From NCBI GenBank assembly GCA_016717705.1, contig JADKFD010000031.1, positions 3,260 to 67,259 of the forward strand: a stretch of DNA of 64,000 nucleotides, written 5' to 3'. The translations under genes and the position numbers were made by a program. Shown piece after piece: positions 1-9,386 of this stretch (within the stretch, counting starts at the first letter, position 1; each line of letters opens with the position of its first letter). This stretch comes from Rhodanobacteraceae bacterium (GTDB lineage: Bacteria > Pseudomonadota > Gammaproteobacteria > Xanthomonadales > SZUA-5). Below the pieces are notes generated by a model that saw only the letters and a list, made by a program, of their open reading frames with translations, ran no database searches and was not told where the DNA came from.

Positions 1-362
1 CGCGTCAACGCCGCCTTGACCGCGCCCTTGCCATCGGCGCCGGCCAGCGGATGATCGACGTCGAACTGCTCGGCCGGCTCACCGCGCACCACCGCAATGT
101 AGCGCTTGTCCACCGCGCGCGATTCGAACTGCCCGGAAAGCACCGCCGCGGTGCGCGCGTCCAGCGCCAGCAGCAACACGCCGCTGGTGGCATGGTCGAG
201 GCGGTGGATGGCGTGGATCCGACCGGCGCCGAGCTGCCCGCGCAACAGGCCGAGCAGCGTTTCCTCGCGCGGACCGGTGTAGGACGATTCGTAGACCGAC
301 AGGCCGGCGGGCTTGTTGACCGCCAGCCAATGCTCGCTGCGCGCCAGGATTTCGATCTGCAT
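1..362 (-). CDS. RluA/TruC-type pseudouridine synthase (partial, runs off left edge)
   Basis: Pseudouridine synthase that isomerises a uridine in tRNA or rRNA. Reading from an ATG at 362, the protein has a NKPAGL stretch (residues 16-21) and the family signature HRLDHATSG with the catalytic Asp at residue 56. There is no S4 domain before the catalytic part, and the short distance to HRLD fits TruC or RluA rather than RluC/RluD. About 120 codons are visible and the C-terminal half lies outside the window. The start is 37 bases after the rimK stop and on the same strand, so it is probably the third gene of that operon. An in-frame stop (the rimK TGA) lies upstream and this is the first ATG after it. 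Family is certain; the target uridine cannot be told. Confidence 0.85.
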   Translation of the reverse strand, partial: MQIEILARSEHWLAVNKPAGLSVYESSYTGPREETLLGLLRGQLGAGRIHAIHRLDHATSGVLLLALDARTAAVLSGQFESRAVDKRYIAVVRGEPAEQFDVDHPLAGADGKGAVKAALT

Positions 363-398
363 CGGCCTGGCCTGGTCAGCGGTGTATGCCGGCAGTGC

Positions 399-1286
399 TC
401 AACGCTGGCGGCGGACAACAGCGCGCTCGATATGCTCGATGATGGCGCCGGCCACATCGATGCCTGACGCACGCTCGATGCCCTCCAGCCCTGGCGAGGA
501 GTTGACCTCGAGCACCAGCGGGCCGCGATCCGAACGCATCAGATCGACACCGGCAACCCCCAGGCCCATGGTCGCCGCCGCGCGGATCGCCGTCTTGCGC
601 TCCTCGCGCGTCAGCTTGACCTTCATGGCTGTCCCGCCACGATGCAGGTTGGAGCGGAATTCTCCGTCGCGCGCCTGGCGCATCATCGTCGCCACCACTT
701 TGCCACCCACGACCAGCGCGCGCAGATCGGCGCCCTTGGCTTCGCGGATGAATTCCTGCATCAGGAAGTGCGCGCGCACTTCGCGGAAGGCCTCGGCCAG
801 ACTGATCGATGCCGAAATGGTCTCGGCCAGCACAACGCCCTGCCCCTGCGTGCCCTCGATCAACTTGATCACATGCGGCGGCTCGCCGAGGATGGCCACC
901 AGATCGTCGGTGTCATCCGGGCTGTCCGCGCACACCGTGGTCGGCAGTCCAAGGCCCTGCTGCGACAGCAACTGCATCGAACGCAGCTTGTCGCGGGCGC
1001 GCCCGATGGCATCCGAACCATTGACGGTGTACACGTCCATCGCCTCGAACTGGCGCACCACGGCCGTGCCATAGAAGGTGACCGAGGCACCGATGCGCGG
1101 AATGATCGCGTCGAAACCTTCCAGCACCTTGCCCTTGTAATGGATCTCGGCGTGGCTCGGGCTGATGCGCATGTAGCAGCGCAGCGGATCGACAATGCGC
1201 ACGGTGTGGCCGCGCGCCTGGGCAGCCTCGACCAGTCTGCGCGTGGAGTACAACTTGCGATTGCGCGACAGGATTGCCAGCTTCAC
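399..1286 (-). CDS. rimK: RimK-type ATP-grasp amino-acid ligase
   Basis: ATP-grasp ligase of 295 residues, the usual RimK length. In E. coli RimK adds glutamates to the C-terminus of ribosomal protein S6. Visible family features are the N-terminal MKLAILSRNRKLYSTRRL, the nucleotide-binding KLIEGTQGQGV region (about residue 140), the EFIREAKGADLRALV strand, and the metal-binding LEVNSSPGLEGIE near the C-terminus. The start is GTG at 1286, set by the strong Shine-Dalgarno AAGGAGG at 1291-1297. That ribosome site lies inside the last codons of the upstream protease gene, and the two genes overlap as GTGA, so translation is almost certainly coupled. The partner protease and this arrangement recall the rimABK locus of Pseudomonas; the physiological role here is inferred. 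Confidence 0.95.
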   Translation of the reverse strand: MKLAILSRNRKLYSTRRLVEAAQARGHTVRIVDPLRCYMRISPSHAEIHYKGKVLEGFDAIIPRIGASVTFYGTAVVRQFEAMDVYTVNGSDAIGRARDKLRSMQLLSQQGLGLPTTVCADSPDDTDDLVAILGEPPHVIKLIEGTQGQGVVLAETISASISLAEAFREVRAHFLMQEFIREAKGADLRALVVGGKVVATMMRQARDGEFRSNLHRGGTAMKVKLTREERKTAIRAAATMGLGVAGVDLMRSDRGPLVLEVNSSPGLEGIERASGIDVAGAIIEHIERAVVRRQR

Positions 1287-1753
1287 GGTACCTCCTTGTT
1301 GCCGCCACCGAACAGATAGGAATGCGCCGGGTCGACCAGCAACCGGCCGAGCATGGCGGTACGTCCAAACAGCATCGGGAACAACATGTGGCGGCGATCG
1401 GCCAGATTGACCTCGATCGGCCAGACCTGGTCGCCCAGGCGCACGCGGGTGCGAATGAACGGTCGCTTGGTGGTGTGGCCGCCCGAATCGGTCACGTTGC
1501 GCTCATCGACGATTTCAGCTTCCGCCTCGACGCTGGGTGAGCCGATGCCGTCCGACTCGACGGTGAAATGCACCCACGGCGTGCCCTCGTTGTGAAAGCG
1601 CTCCTGGCGGACCACGTGCAGCGCCGAAGAGCGCGCACCCGAGTCCATCTTGGCCTTGATCGCGACCACGCCAAGGTCGGGCAAGGCCAGCCATTCACGC
1701 CAGCCGACCAGGCGGGCGGCGGAGCTGACTCTGAATGTTCCGATTCGTTCCAT
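1283..1753 (-). CDS. RimK-associated retropepsin-like zinc protease (RimB type)
   Basis: Protein of 156 residues of the family often annotated as ATP-dependent zinc protease (Zn_protease/DUF785; RimB in Pseudomonas). It has the retropepsin-like motif AKMDSGARSSALH at about residue 35 and the conserved FGRTAMLGRLLVDP near the end. Start ATG at 1753 gives a protein beginning MERIGTFRVSSAARLVGW; longer readings upstream have no family similarity. Its last codons carry the Shine-Dalgarno of rimK and the stop overlaps the rimK GTG. RimB is reported to modulate RimK activity, so the pair probably acts together on ribosomal protein tailing. Assignment is from motifs and context. Confidence 0.88.
   Translation of the reverse strand: MERIGTFRVSSAARLVGWREWLALPDLGVVAIKAKMDSGARSSALHVVRQERFHNEGTPWVHFTVESDGIGSPSVEAEAEIVDERNVTDSGGHTTKRPFIRTRVRLGDQVWPIEVNLADRRHMLFPMLFGRTAMLGRLLVDPAHSYLFGGGNKEVP
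1291..1297 (-). promoter_or_regulatory. Shine-Dalgarno of rimK inside the rimB-like gene
   Basis: Minus-strand AAGGAGG five bases before the GTG start codon of rimK. It is encoded by the codons for the C-terminal Lys-Glu-Val of the protease, so ribosomes ending the protease sit on the rimK initiation site. It decides the GTG start. Confidence 0.8.
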
Positions 1754-1814
1754 GGCCGGGAAACTAGCAGAGTCGCGTGACCGGCGGCATATGGGACTTT
1801 GGGGATGTCTTGAG

Positions 1815-1860
1815 GACCCTCTGGACCAGCGATGCGGCCGCCGAACGGGTTCAGAGGGTC
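1815..1860. repeat. Palindromic repeat, GACCCTCTG family
   Basis: Inverted repeat with outer arms GACCCTCTG and CAGAGGGTC and a GC-rich centre containing GCGGCCGC. The same arms and centre form a cleaner palindrome at 29550-29595. It lies in the divergent space between rimB-like and mscL. The rest of 1754-1970 shows nothing further. Confidence 0.7.
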
Positions 1861-1970
1861 GTTGCCGGGGCGGGTTCTGGCCACGCGAGAACAAGACAGC
1901 CTGGCGCATGGCGCAAGCCGCTTTGTTAGAGTCCGCAGCGCAAGGCAATGGCCTCAACCAGGAGACGTCG

Positions 1971-2384
1971 ATGAGCTTCATGAGCGAATTTCGCGATTTC
2001 GCAATGCGTGGCAACGTGGTCGACCTGGCGGTCGGCGTGATCATCGGCGGCGCCTTCGGCAAGATCGTCGGCGCGCTGGTCGACAAGGTGCTGATGCCAC
2101 CGATCGGCCTGGCGATGGGCGGCATCGACTTTGCGGACAAGAAGCTGGTACTGCAGACCGCGGTCATGGAAGCCGACAAGGTGATCAAGCCGGAAGTGGC
2201 CATCGGCTACGGCGAGTTCATCAACGCCACGATCCAGTTCGTGATCGTCGCCTGGGCGCTGTTCATGGTCATCAAGACGATGAACCGGATGAAGAAGAAG
2301 GCTGCCGAAGCCCCGGCGGCCCCGCCGCCGACGCCGGAAGACGTGGCGCTGTTGCGCGAAATCCGGGATCTGTTGAAAAAGTAG
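1971..2384 (+). CDS. mscL: Large-conductance mechanosensitive channel MscL
   Basis: Inner-membrane channel that opens under membrane tension to release solutes on hypo-osmotic shock. The 137-residue product is of standard length. It has the amphipathic N-terminus MSFMSEFRDFAMRGNVVDLA, the pore-lining TM1 with VGVIIGGAFGKIVGALVDKV, the periplasmic loop, TM2 around residues 75-100, and a C-terminal bundle ending LREIRDLLKK. The ATG at 1971 follows AGGAG at good spacing. An Ala/Pro-rich linker (EAPAAPPPTPED) precedes the final helix, as in many proteobacterial MscL. The gene appears monocistronic. Confidence 0.97.
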   Translation: MSFMSEFRDFAMRGNVVDLAVGVIIGGAFGKIVGALVDKVLMPPIGLAMGGIDFADKKLVLQTAVMEADKVIKPEVAIGYGEFINATIQFVIVAWALFMVIKTMNRMKKKAAEAPAAPPPTPEDVALLREIRDLLKK

Positions 2385-2413
2385 GCCGGTGTACGCCGCA
2401 GGCGTTCACCGGC
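2385..2413. repeat. Palindromic repeat, GCCGGTGTACGC family
   Basis: Imperfect palindrome (GCCGGTGTACGCCGCAGGCG then TTCACCGGC) starting right after the mscL stop. A two-part copy of the same family lies at 55380-55466. Being just downstream of the gene, it could form a 3' hairpin. Confidence 0.65.
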
Positions 2414-2486
2414 AACGGTTCGAGTGAGGGTGAGCCCCGGGCAGGTGGCGCCGCGGTGTGCGCGCAGCCCGCCGGCTCAACCCACC

Positions 2487-2625
2487 TCAAGGCTTCGGCG
2501 TGCCTTTCAGATGCGTATCCGAGGAACTTGAGCACCGCCTCATACCCGGTCTTCTCGTTCTCGCGCTTGACGAAGCCGTGGCCCTCGTCGGCGAACACCA
2601 CGTACTCGACCGGTCCGACCATGAC
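2487..2625 (-). pseudogene. Remnant of the C-terminus of an S9 (prolyl oligopeptidase-like) peptidase
   Basis: A minus-strand reading of about 45 codons gives VEYVVFADEGHGFVKREN followed by EKTGYEAVLKFL, the C-terminal end of S9-family peptidases including the catalytic His region (DEGHGF). After KFL the frame breaks by one base; the next frame gives DTHLKGTPKP and a stop at 2487, a normal family ending. Nothing upstream encodes the rest of the enzyme (hydrolase domain, GxSxG, propeller), so this is a truncated and frameshifted fossil. The sequence from about 2625 to 2709 shows no further match. Confidence 0.75.
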
Positions 2626-2709
2626 GCGAACTTGGTCCCCTGCCCCCTGCCCCGCCTTTTGGTACGCGCAACAACCTACCATCGAGGCAGGCAGGGATTC
2701 CCGCCTTCC

Positions 2710-3696
2710 TCAAACCCCGTACGCCACAATCTCCTGATCGATCGCGCCGAACAGGCTGTTCCCCGCGTCGTCGAACATCTCGATGCGCACTTGCTGGCCG
2801 TAGCGCAGGAAGGGCGTGCTCGGTTTGCCGTCGCGGATGATTTCGAGCATGCGTTTTTCCGCCAGGCAGGAGGCGCCGACGCTCTCGTCCTGGTTGGCGA
2901 CGGTGCCGGAGCCAACGATGGTGCCGGCGGTGAGGTTGCGCGTCTTGGCCGCGTGCGCGACCAGTTGGGCGAAGTTGAACTGCATGTCGGTGCCGGCATC
3001 GGGCTGGCCGAACAGAACGCCGTCGATGTGCGTGACCAGCTTGCGATGCAGCGTCGAATCTTCCCAGTAACCGTCGAGTTCATCCGGCGTCAGCAGCACC
3101 GGCGACAGCGCCGAACGCGGCTTGCTCTGCAGGAAACCAAAACCCTTGGCCAGTTCGTCCGGGATCAGATTGCGCAAGCTGACGTCGTTGACCAGACCGA
3201 TCAGCTGGATGTGGGCGGCGGCCTGCTCCGGCGTCACCGCCATCGGCACGTCATCGGTGACCACCACGACTTCGGCTTCCAGATCGATGCCGTAGTCCTC
3301 GCTGACCACCTGCACCGGATCGCGCGCACCGAGGAACTGCGCGCTGGTCGCCTGGTACATCAGCGGATCGACATAGAAACTCTGCGGCACCTCGGCATTG
3401 CGCGCGCGGCGCACGCGCTCGACGTGCGGCAGGTAGGCGCTGCCGTCGACGAATTCGTAGGCGCGCGGCAAGGGCGCCGCCAGGTCGTTGAAATCGAGTT
3501 CGAAGGCGCCGTGCGCCTTGCCGGCTTCGAGCGCTTCGGCGACTGCGTTCAGCCGCGGCGCCACGTCCGACCAGTTGTCCAGCGCCTGCTGCAGCGTGGC
3601 TGCGATCGGGCGCACTTCGACGGCGCGGGTGAGATCACGCGAGACCACCACCAGGCTGCCATCACGGCCACCGCGTTTGAGGGAAGCGAGCTTCAT
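2710..3696 (-). CDS. Fumarylacetoacetate hydrolase family protein
   Basis: FAH-superfamily protein of 328 residues. Members hydrolyse or decarboxylate beta-diketo or 2-keto acids with a divalent metal. The catalytic domain is seen from about residue 80: FLGARDPVQVVSEDYGIDLE includes the metal-ligand Glu region, followed by LVNDVSLRNLIPDEL and TIVGSGTVANQDES. The N-terminal 75 residues form the small domain of the long (about 330-residue) class. The ATG at 3696 follows GGAGAG. The gene stands alone between a decayed peptidase and a REP element. The substrate is unknown; in this class maleylacetoacetate/fumarylacetoacetate-type compounds are common but not proved here. Confidence 0.9.
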   Translation of the reverse strand: MKLASLKRGGRDGSLVVVSRDLTRAVEVRPIAATLQQALDNWSDVAPRLNAVAEALEAGKAHGAFELDFNDLAAPLPRAYEFVDGSAYLPHVERVRRARNAEVPQSFYVDPLMYQATSAQFLGARDPVQVVSEDYGIDLEAEVVVVTDDVPMAVTPEQAAAHIQLIGLVNDVSLRNLIPDELAKGFGFLQSKPRSALSPVLLTPDELDGYWEDSTLHRKLVTHIDGVLFGQPDAGTDMQFNFAQLVAHAAKTRNLTAGTIVGSGTVANQDESVGASCLAEKRMLEIIRDGKPSTPFLRYGQQVRIEMFDDAGNSLFGAIDQEIVAYGV

Positions 3697-3810
3697 CGAG
3701 ACTCTCCGCCAAGGAATGCGCGGAGTCTTGCGGCAGCGGCGGCAAACGGCAACAGGCGAATGCGCGGGCGTTCGGTTTGCGGCCGGTTTGGCGCGACGTC
3801 AACGGCAGAA

Positions 3811-3888
3811 GCATCGCGCGCGAGCGCGCTCCTACAATTCCTGCGTGGATTTACGGAGAATTTGCAGGAGCGCGCTCGCGCGCGATGC
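3811..3888. repeat. Two-REP element (copy 1)
   Basis: Two inverted REP units, GCATCGCGCGCGAGCGCGCT... and its complement, around a spacer reading TTCCTGCGTGGATTTACGG. First of about ten copies of this family in the window. It lies between the SEC-C protein gene and the FAH gene. Confidence 0.9.
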
Positions 3889-3902
3889 TCTTCGCACCAC
3901 GC

Positions 3903-5621
<1,719 letters not shown>

Positions 5622-5656
5622 GGCAATCTACTCATCAAGTGTGCGGACAAGCGCGC

Positions 5657-7030
5657 TCAGTAGGCGAATTCGCTGAACACGCGATCGACCGAGCCAGCCC
5701 AGGCGCCATGGTACAGCGCCAGTTTGCGGTCGGCCGGCGAAATTCCGGCGGCGGTGAACTCGAGCAGCGGATCGAGGTAGATGCGCTCGTCGACGCCGTT
5801 GCGATTGAGGCGGTTGCGCCGGCGCAGTCCCTCGGCGGAGATCGCCAGCACGCGCTCGGCGACGGCGCGCAGGCTTTCTCCGCGGTGCGTGGTGCGCAGG
5901 CCGAGGCGCGGCACGCTGTCGCGCAGGTGATGGCGCTCTTCCAGGGTCCAGTCCTTGCACAGATCCCAGGCCGCATCCAGCGCGGTCTGGTCGTACAGCA
6001 GGCCCACCCACAGCGCCGGCAGCGCGCAGATGCGGTTCCACGGGCCGCTGTCGGCGCCGCGCATCTCCAGGTAGCGCTTCAGGCGCACCTCGGGAAAGGC
6101 GGTGGTCAGGTGGTCGGCCCAGTCGGTCAGCGTCGGCCGCTCGCCTTCCAGCGCCGGCAATCGACCGCCGATGAAATCACGAAAGCTCTGGCCGAGCGCG
6201 TTGACGTACTGGCCATTGCGATAGACAAAGTACATCGGCACATCGAGCATGTAATCGACATAGCGCTCGTAGCCAAAGCCGTCTTCGAAGACGAAATCGA
6301 GCAGGCCGGTGCGGTCGGGATCGGTGTCGGTCCACACATGCGAGCGATAGCTCTGGTAGCCGTTGGGCACGCCATCGGTGAACGGCGAATCGGCAAACAG
6401 CGCCGTGGCGATCGGCTGCAACGCCAGCGACACGCGGAATTTCTTCACCATGTCGGCTTCGGAGCCGACGTCCAGGTTGACCTGCACGGTGCAGGTGCGC
6501 GTCATCATGTCCAGGCCCAGCCCACCGCGCGTGGGCATGTAGGCGCGCATCAGCTTGTAGCGGCCCTTGGGCATCCATGGCATGTCATCGCGACGCCATT
6601 TGGGCTGGAAACCCATGCCGAGAAAGCCCAGCTCCAGCTCATCGGCGACCGAGCGCACCTCGCGCAGGTGGCCCTCGACCTCGCAACAGGTTTCGTGGAT
6701 GGTTTTCAGCTGCCCGCCGGACAGTTCCAGCTGGCCGGCCGGTTCCAGCGTGATCGAACCGCTGTGCTTGCGTGTCAGCGCGACCACGTTGTCGCCGTCA
6801 TAGGCACGATCCCAGCCAAAGCGATCGGCGATGCCGTTCAACAAAGCACCGATGCCACGCGGTCCTTCATAGGTCGGCGGGCGCAGATCGTCATTGCGAA
6901 AGCCGAATTTCTCGTGCTCGGTGCCGATGCGCCAATCTTCCGGCACCCGCGCGCCCTCGGCCAGATAGGCGGTCAGTTCGCCGATATCGGAGATCGGTGC
7001 GGCGTCCTTGTTGTCGGTGGGAGAGCTCAA
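5657..7030 (-). CDS. gshA: Glutamate--cysteine ligase (plant/alphaproteobacterial type)
   Basis: First enzyme of glutathione synthesis: joins Glu and Cys using ATP, in the cytoplasm. The 457-residue length and motifs (GTEHEKFGF at about residue 36, SGSITLEPAGQLELSG at about 90, MTRTCTVQVNLD at about 175, LKRYLEMRGADSGPW at about 320) belong to the plant-like GshA class used by xanthomonads and alphaproteobacteria, not the E. coli class. The start is TTG at 7030; no ATG lies close by that would keep the N-terminus. The upstream ribosome site is weak. The SEC-C protein gene follows 35 bases downstream and may be cotranscribed. Confidence 0.95.
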   Translation of the reverse strand: MSSPTDNKDAAPISDIGELTAYLAEGARVPEDWRIGTEHEKFGFRNDDLRPPTYEGPRGIGALLNGIADRFGWDRAYDGDNVVALTRKHSGSITLEPAGQLELSGGQLKTIHETCCEVEGHLREVRSVADELELGFLGMGFQPKWRRDDMPWMPKGRYKLMRAYMPTRGGLGLDMMTRTCTVQVNLDVGSEADMVKKFRVSLALQPIATALFADSPFTDGVPNGYQSYRSHVWTDTDPDRTGLLDFVFEDGFGYERYVDYMLDVPMYFVYRNGQYVNALGQSFRDFIGGRLPALEGERPTLTDWADHLTTAFPEVRLKRYLEMRGADSGPWNRICALPALWVGLLYDQTALDAAWDLCKDWTLEERHHLRDSVPRLGLRTTHRGESLRAVAERVLAISAEGLRRRNRLNRNGVDERIYLDPLLEFTAAGISPADRKLALYHGAWAGSVDRVFSEFAY

Positions 7031-7111
7031 GGCGAGGGCCGGTCAGGAAAGAGGAATCAACATAGGGGCGGGTGCGGCACAACTCAATGCTTGGGGTGCG
7101 CGGGCGCCGCC

Positions 7112-7186
7112 GTTCGCGCGCAAGCGCGCTCCTACCATTCCTGCGTGGACCTCCGTCGAGGTTGCAGGAGCGCGCTCGCGCGCGAA
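7112..7186. repeat. Two-REP element (copy 2)
   Basis: Inverted REP units GTTCGCGCGCAAGCGCGCT and its partner, with spacer TTCCTGCGTGGACCTCCGTC. It lies between slyX and gshA. The outer ends read GTTCGCG rather than GCATCGCG, a variant of the family. Confidence 0.88.
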
Positions 7187-7213
7187 CACAGTACCCGCTC
7201 GGCGGCCGCGCCC

Positions 7214-7417
7214 TCAATAATGCGGCGGCGGCGGCTCCTGCGCCGGATCGCCGCTGGCGCCTTCCTTCATGCCCTCGACACGTTCGCGCAGGGCGAGCAA
7301 GTCGGCGCGCAACTGGGCGATCACCTGGTGCGCCGCGTGCACCTGCTGGTTCAGGCTGGTCAGCAGATCGTCCTGGAAGGCGACGCGGATTTCGAGTTCC
7401 TGGATACGCTCGTCCAT
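7214..7417 (-). CDS. slyX: SlyX family protein
   Basis: Small coiled-coil protein of 67 residues, typical of SlyX. It begins MDERIQELEIRVAFQDDLL, the conserved SlyX opening, followed by a heptad-rich helix (LNQQVHAAHQVIAQLRADL) and the family tail ending PPPPHY. Function in any bacterium is unclear; in E. coli slyX sits beside slyD. Here it lies alone between a REP element and uppP. Start ATG at 7417. Confidence 0.92.
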   Translation of the reverse strand: MDERIQELEIRVAFQDDLLTSLNQQVHAAHQVIAQLRADLLALRERVEGMKEGASGDPAQEPPPPHY

Positions 7418-7561
7418 CAGATCAGTCTCGTCGGTTCAGTTGGCCAGCATAGAGCGTCGCGCGCTCGCGGGCGAAAGCGAGACAAGCCCTGGTTGCGCCC
7501 TTGACCCCGGCGCCGCCGCTGCCGAGCATCGCCGCTCCTGTCGTCCACTTCGGATTCCGCC

Positions 7562-8383
7562 TTGGATTTCACCCAAGTTCTACTGCTGGCCCTGATCCAG
7601 GCGCTCACCGAGTTCCTGCCGATCTCCAGCTCTGCGCACTTGTATCTGGCCGGCGAGTGGGTGGGATCGGGCTATCAGGGACTGGTGTTCGACCTGGGCC
7701 TGCACCTGGGCACGCTGCTGGCGGTGCTGGTGTATTTCCGCAAGGACTGGATCGATCTGGGCCGCGCCGCGCTGCAATGGCGCCCGGGCAAGCCGCTGGA
7801 CAACGAGCAGCGCACGCTGATCGGACTGACCCTGGCGACCATTCCCGGTGGCCTCGCGGCAATGGCGCTGGGTGATGACGGCACCACGGCGCTGCGCACC
7901 TATCTGGTGATCGGCTGCACGCAGATCGTGTTTGGCAGCCTGCTGTACTACGCCTTCGCCCGTTCGGCGGCGAGCACCCGCGGCGAACGCACGCTGAGCG
8001 TGGGTCATGCGGTGCTGATCGGCTGCGCGCAGGCGCTGGCGCTGGTGCCGGGCGTGTCGCGCTCGGGCATCACCATGACCGCCGGACTGCTGCTCGGCCT
8101 GGAACGCCAGGCCGCGGCACGCTTTTCCTTCCTGCTGGCGGTGCCGATCACCGCGGCGGCCGCGTTGCACGGAGTTGCCGAACTGCTGAAGGATGGCAAC
8201 GATACCGACCCGGCCAGCTTCTGGCTGGGCGCGGCGATCAGCGCGGTTGGCGGTTATGTCGTCATCCTGTTCTTCCTGGCGATGATCCGCCGCATCGGCA
8301 TGCTGCCGTTTTTCCTCTACCGGGTTGGACTCGGGCTGTTGTTGCTGGGGCTGGCACTGTTCGACCCGACTGCGGCGACGTAG
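7562..8383 (+). CDS. uppP: Undecaprenyl-diphosphatase UppP (BacA)
   Basis: Integral inner-membrane phosphatase that recycles undecaprenyl pyrophosphate to the monophosphate carrier for peptidoglycan and other envelope polymers; overexpression gives bacitracin resistance. The 273-residue protein has both signatures: EFLPISSSAHL near residue 18 and LVPGVSRSGITMTAGLLLG near residue 163, with about eight hydrophobic segments. The start is TTG at 7562, giving MDFTQVLLLALIQALTEFLP, which aligns with the family N-terminus; no ATG is available upstream in frame. The gene is monocistronic and divergent from slyX. Confidence 0.96.
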   Translation: MDFTQVLLLALIQALTEFLPISSSAHLYLAGEWVGSGYQGLVFDLGLHLGTLLAVLVYFRKDWIDLGRAALQWRPGKPLDNEQRTLIGLTLATIPGGLAAMALGDDGTTALRTYLVIGCTQIVFGSLLYYAFARSAASTRGERTLSVGHAVLIGCAQALALVPGVSRSGITMTAGLLLGLERQAAARFSFLLAVPITAAAALHGVAELLKDGNDTDPASFWLGAAISAVGGYVVILFFLAMIRRIGMLPFFLYRVGLGLLLLGLALFDPTAAT

Positions 8384-8425
8384 CGGCCGGCCTGGTGCGC
8401 GGCTTTTCGCCGCGGAGGATCAACA

Positions 8426-8493
8426 GCGCCGGGCGTCGCGCGTAACAACCATGTGGCGCCGTCGCGTCCTAAGGACGCGCGTACCCGGCCTAC
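8426..8493. repeat. Palindromic repeat, GCGCCGGGTGTC family (copy 1)
   Basis: Sequence GCGCCGGGCGTCGCGCGTAA ... GGACGCGCGTACCCGGCCTAC. It matches 12250-12316 at both ends and has inverted outer parts (GCCGGG/CCCGGC). It lies at the convergent ends of uppP and the anti-sigma-like gene. Confidence 0.6.
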
Positions 8494-8831
8494 TTCGACG
8501 CATCGGCCGTCACGCCGACCCAATACACGCGCAATCCCGGCGCCTTGAGCACTTCGGCGGCCGCGCCGTTCTTCACGACCAGTTCCTGATCGCCCTGCGC
8601 CCACGCCTGCTGCAGGCTGGCCGCGATCAACTGCGCCTCGGGGTCAGGCCGATGCAGCAACGGTGCCAGCATCAACGCGACCAGCGCCACACTGGTTCCG
8701 GCCAGCAGCAGACGTGCGCGCCAGTGGTGCCGGGCACTGCGCAAACGGCGCGCATCGAGGGCTTGGGTCAGGCGCGCATAGCCGCCCGGCGGCGGCTCCA
8801 GCGGCGGCAACCAGACGGAAAGTTCACTCAT
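8490..8831 (-). CDS. Small single-pass membrane protein, putative anti-sigma partner
   Basis: Protein of 113 residues with one membrane segment (about residues 40-60, LLLAGTSVALVALMLAPLL) after a basic N-terminal cytoplasmic part, and a short periplasmic tail ending LRVYWVGVTADASK. No zinc anti-sigma motif (HxxxCxxC) is present. Its ATG overlaps the stop of the ECF sigma gene (ATGA, 8828-8831), so the two are translationally coupled. By position and topology it could hold the sigma factor at the membrane; this is inference from context only. Confidence 0.7.
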   Translation of the reverse strand: MSELSVWLPPLEPPPGGYARLTQALDARRLRSARHHWRARLLLAGTSVALVALMLAPLLHRPDPEAQLIAASLQQAWAQGDQELVVKNGAAAEVLKAPGLRVYWVGVTADASK

Positions 8832-9370
8832 GACGCGGACTCCAGGTGGGTGGCGCCGGCTATCGCATCGATCCCCAGGGCCTTGAGTTCCTCACGCAGC
8901 CGCGCCAGCGCGCGATGCTTGCGTGAGGCCACGGTGCCGGCGGGCCAGCCGAACACCGCGACCAGTTCATCCGTGCTCAGTCCGGCGCATTCGCTGAGCA
9001 GCACCAGGTTGCGGCTGTCGCGGTCGAAGCCATCGAGCACCCGCCGCAGCGCCTGTTCCCGCTGGCGCAGCTCGGCCTGCGCCAGCGGGCCATCGCGCGC
9101 ATCGCCCGGCGCATCGTCGGCCACCTCGCCGAAACGCCACAACGCGCGCCAGCGCAGTTTGTTCTTCGCCAGGTTCAACGCCGTGCTCCACAGCAACGCG
9201 TCGAGGCGATCGAAGTCGACTGCCAGACGCTGGTCCCAGACGCGCAGAAAGGCGTCCTGGATCAGGTCCTGGCAATCGTGCGCCTGCCACAGCCAGCGGT
9301 AGAGCACGTTGTACAGCGGCCGTTCCAGCCGGCGATGCGCCGCCAGCAGATCGGCCTCGGAGATGGCCAC
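8828..9370 (-). CDS. ECF-type RNA polymerase sigma factor
   Basis: Sigma-70 family factor of 180 residues. Region 2 is seen at about residues 15-75 (CQDLIQDAFLRVWDQRLA) and region 4 at about 110-165 (RNLVLLSECAGLSTDELVAV, then GWPAGTVASRKHRALARLREEL with the helix-turn-helix). Start GTG at 9370. It is the middle gene of a minus-strand set: lipoprotein upstream (16 bases), coupled membrane protein downstream. It probably directs transcription of envelope genes, including its own operon; no target promoter was identified. Confidence 0.93.
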   Translation of the reverse strand: MAISEADLLAAHRRLERPLYNVLYRWLWQAHDCQDLIQDAFLRVWDQRLAVDFDRLDALLWSTALNLAKNKLRWRALWRFGEVADDAPGDARDGPLAQAELRQREQALRRVLDGFDRDSRNLVLLSECAGLSTDELVAVFGWPAGTVASRKHRALARLREELKALGIDAIAGATHLESAS

Positions 9371-9386
9371 GGTACTGGCGTCCGCG

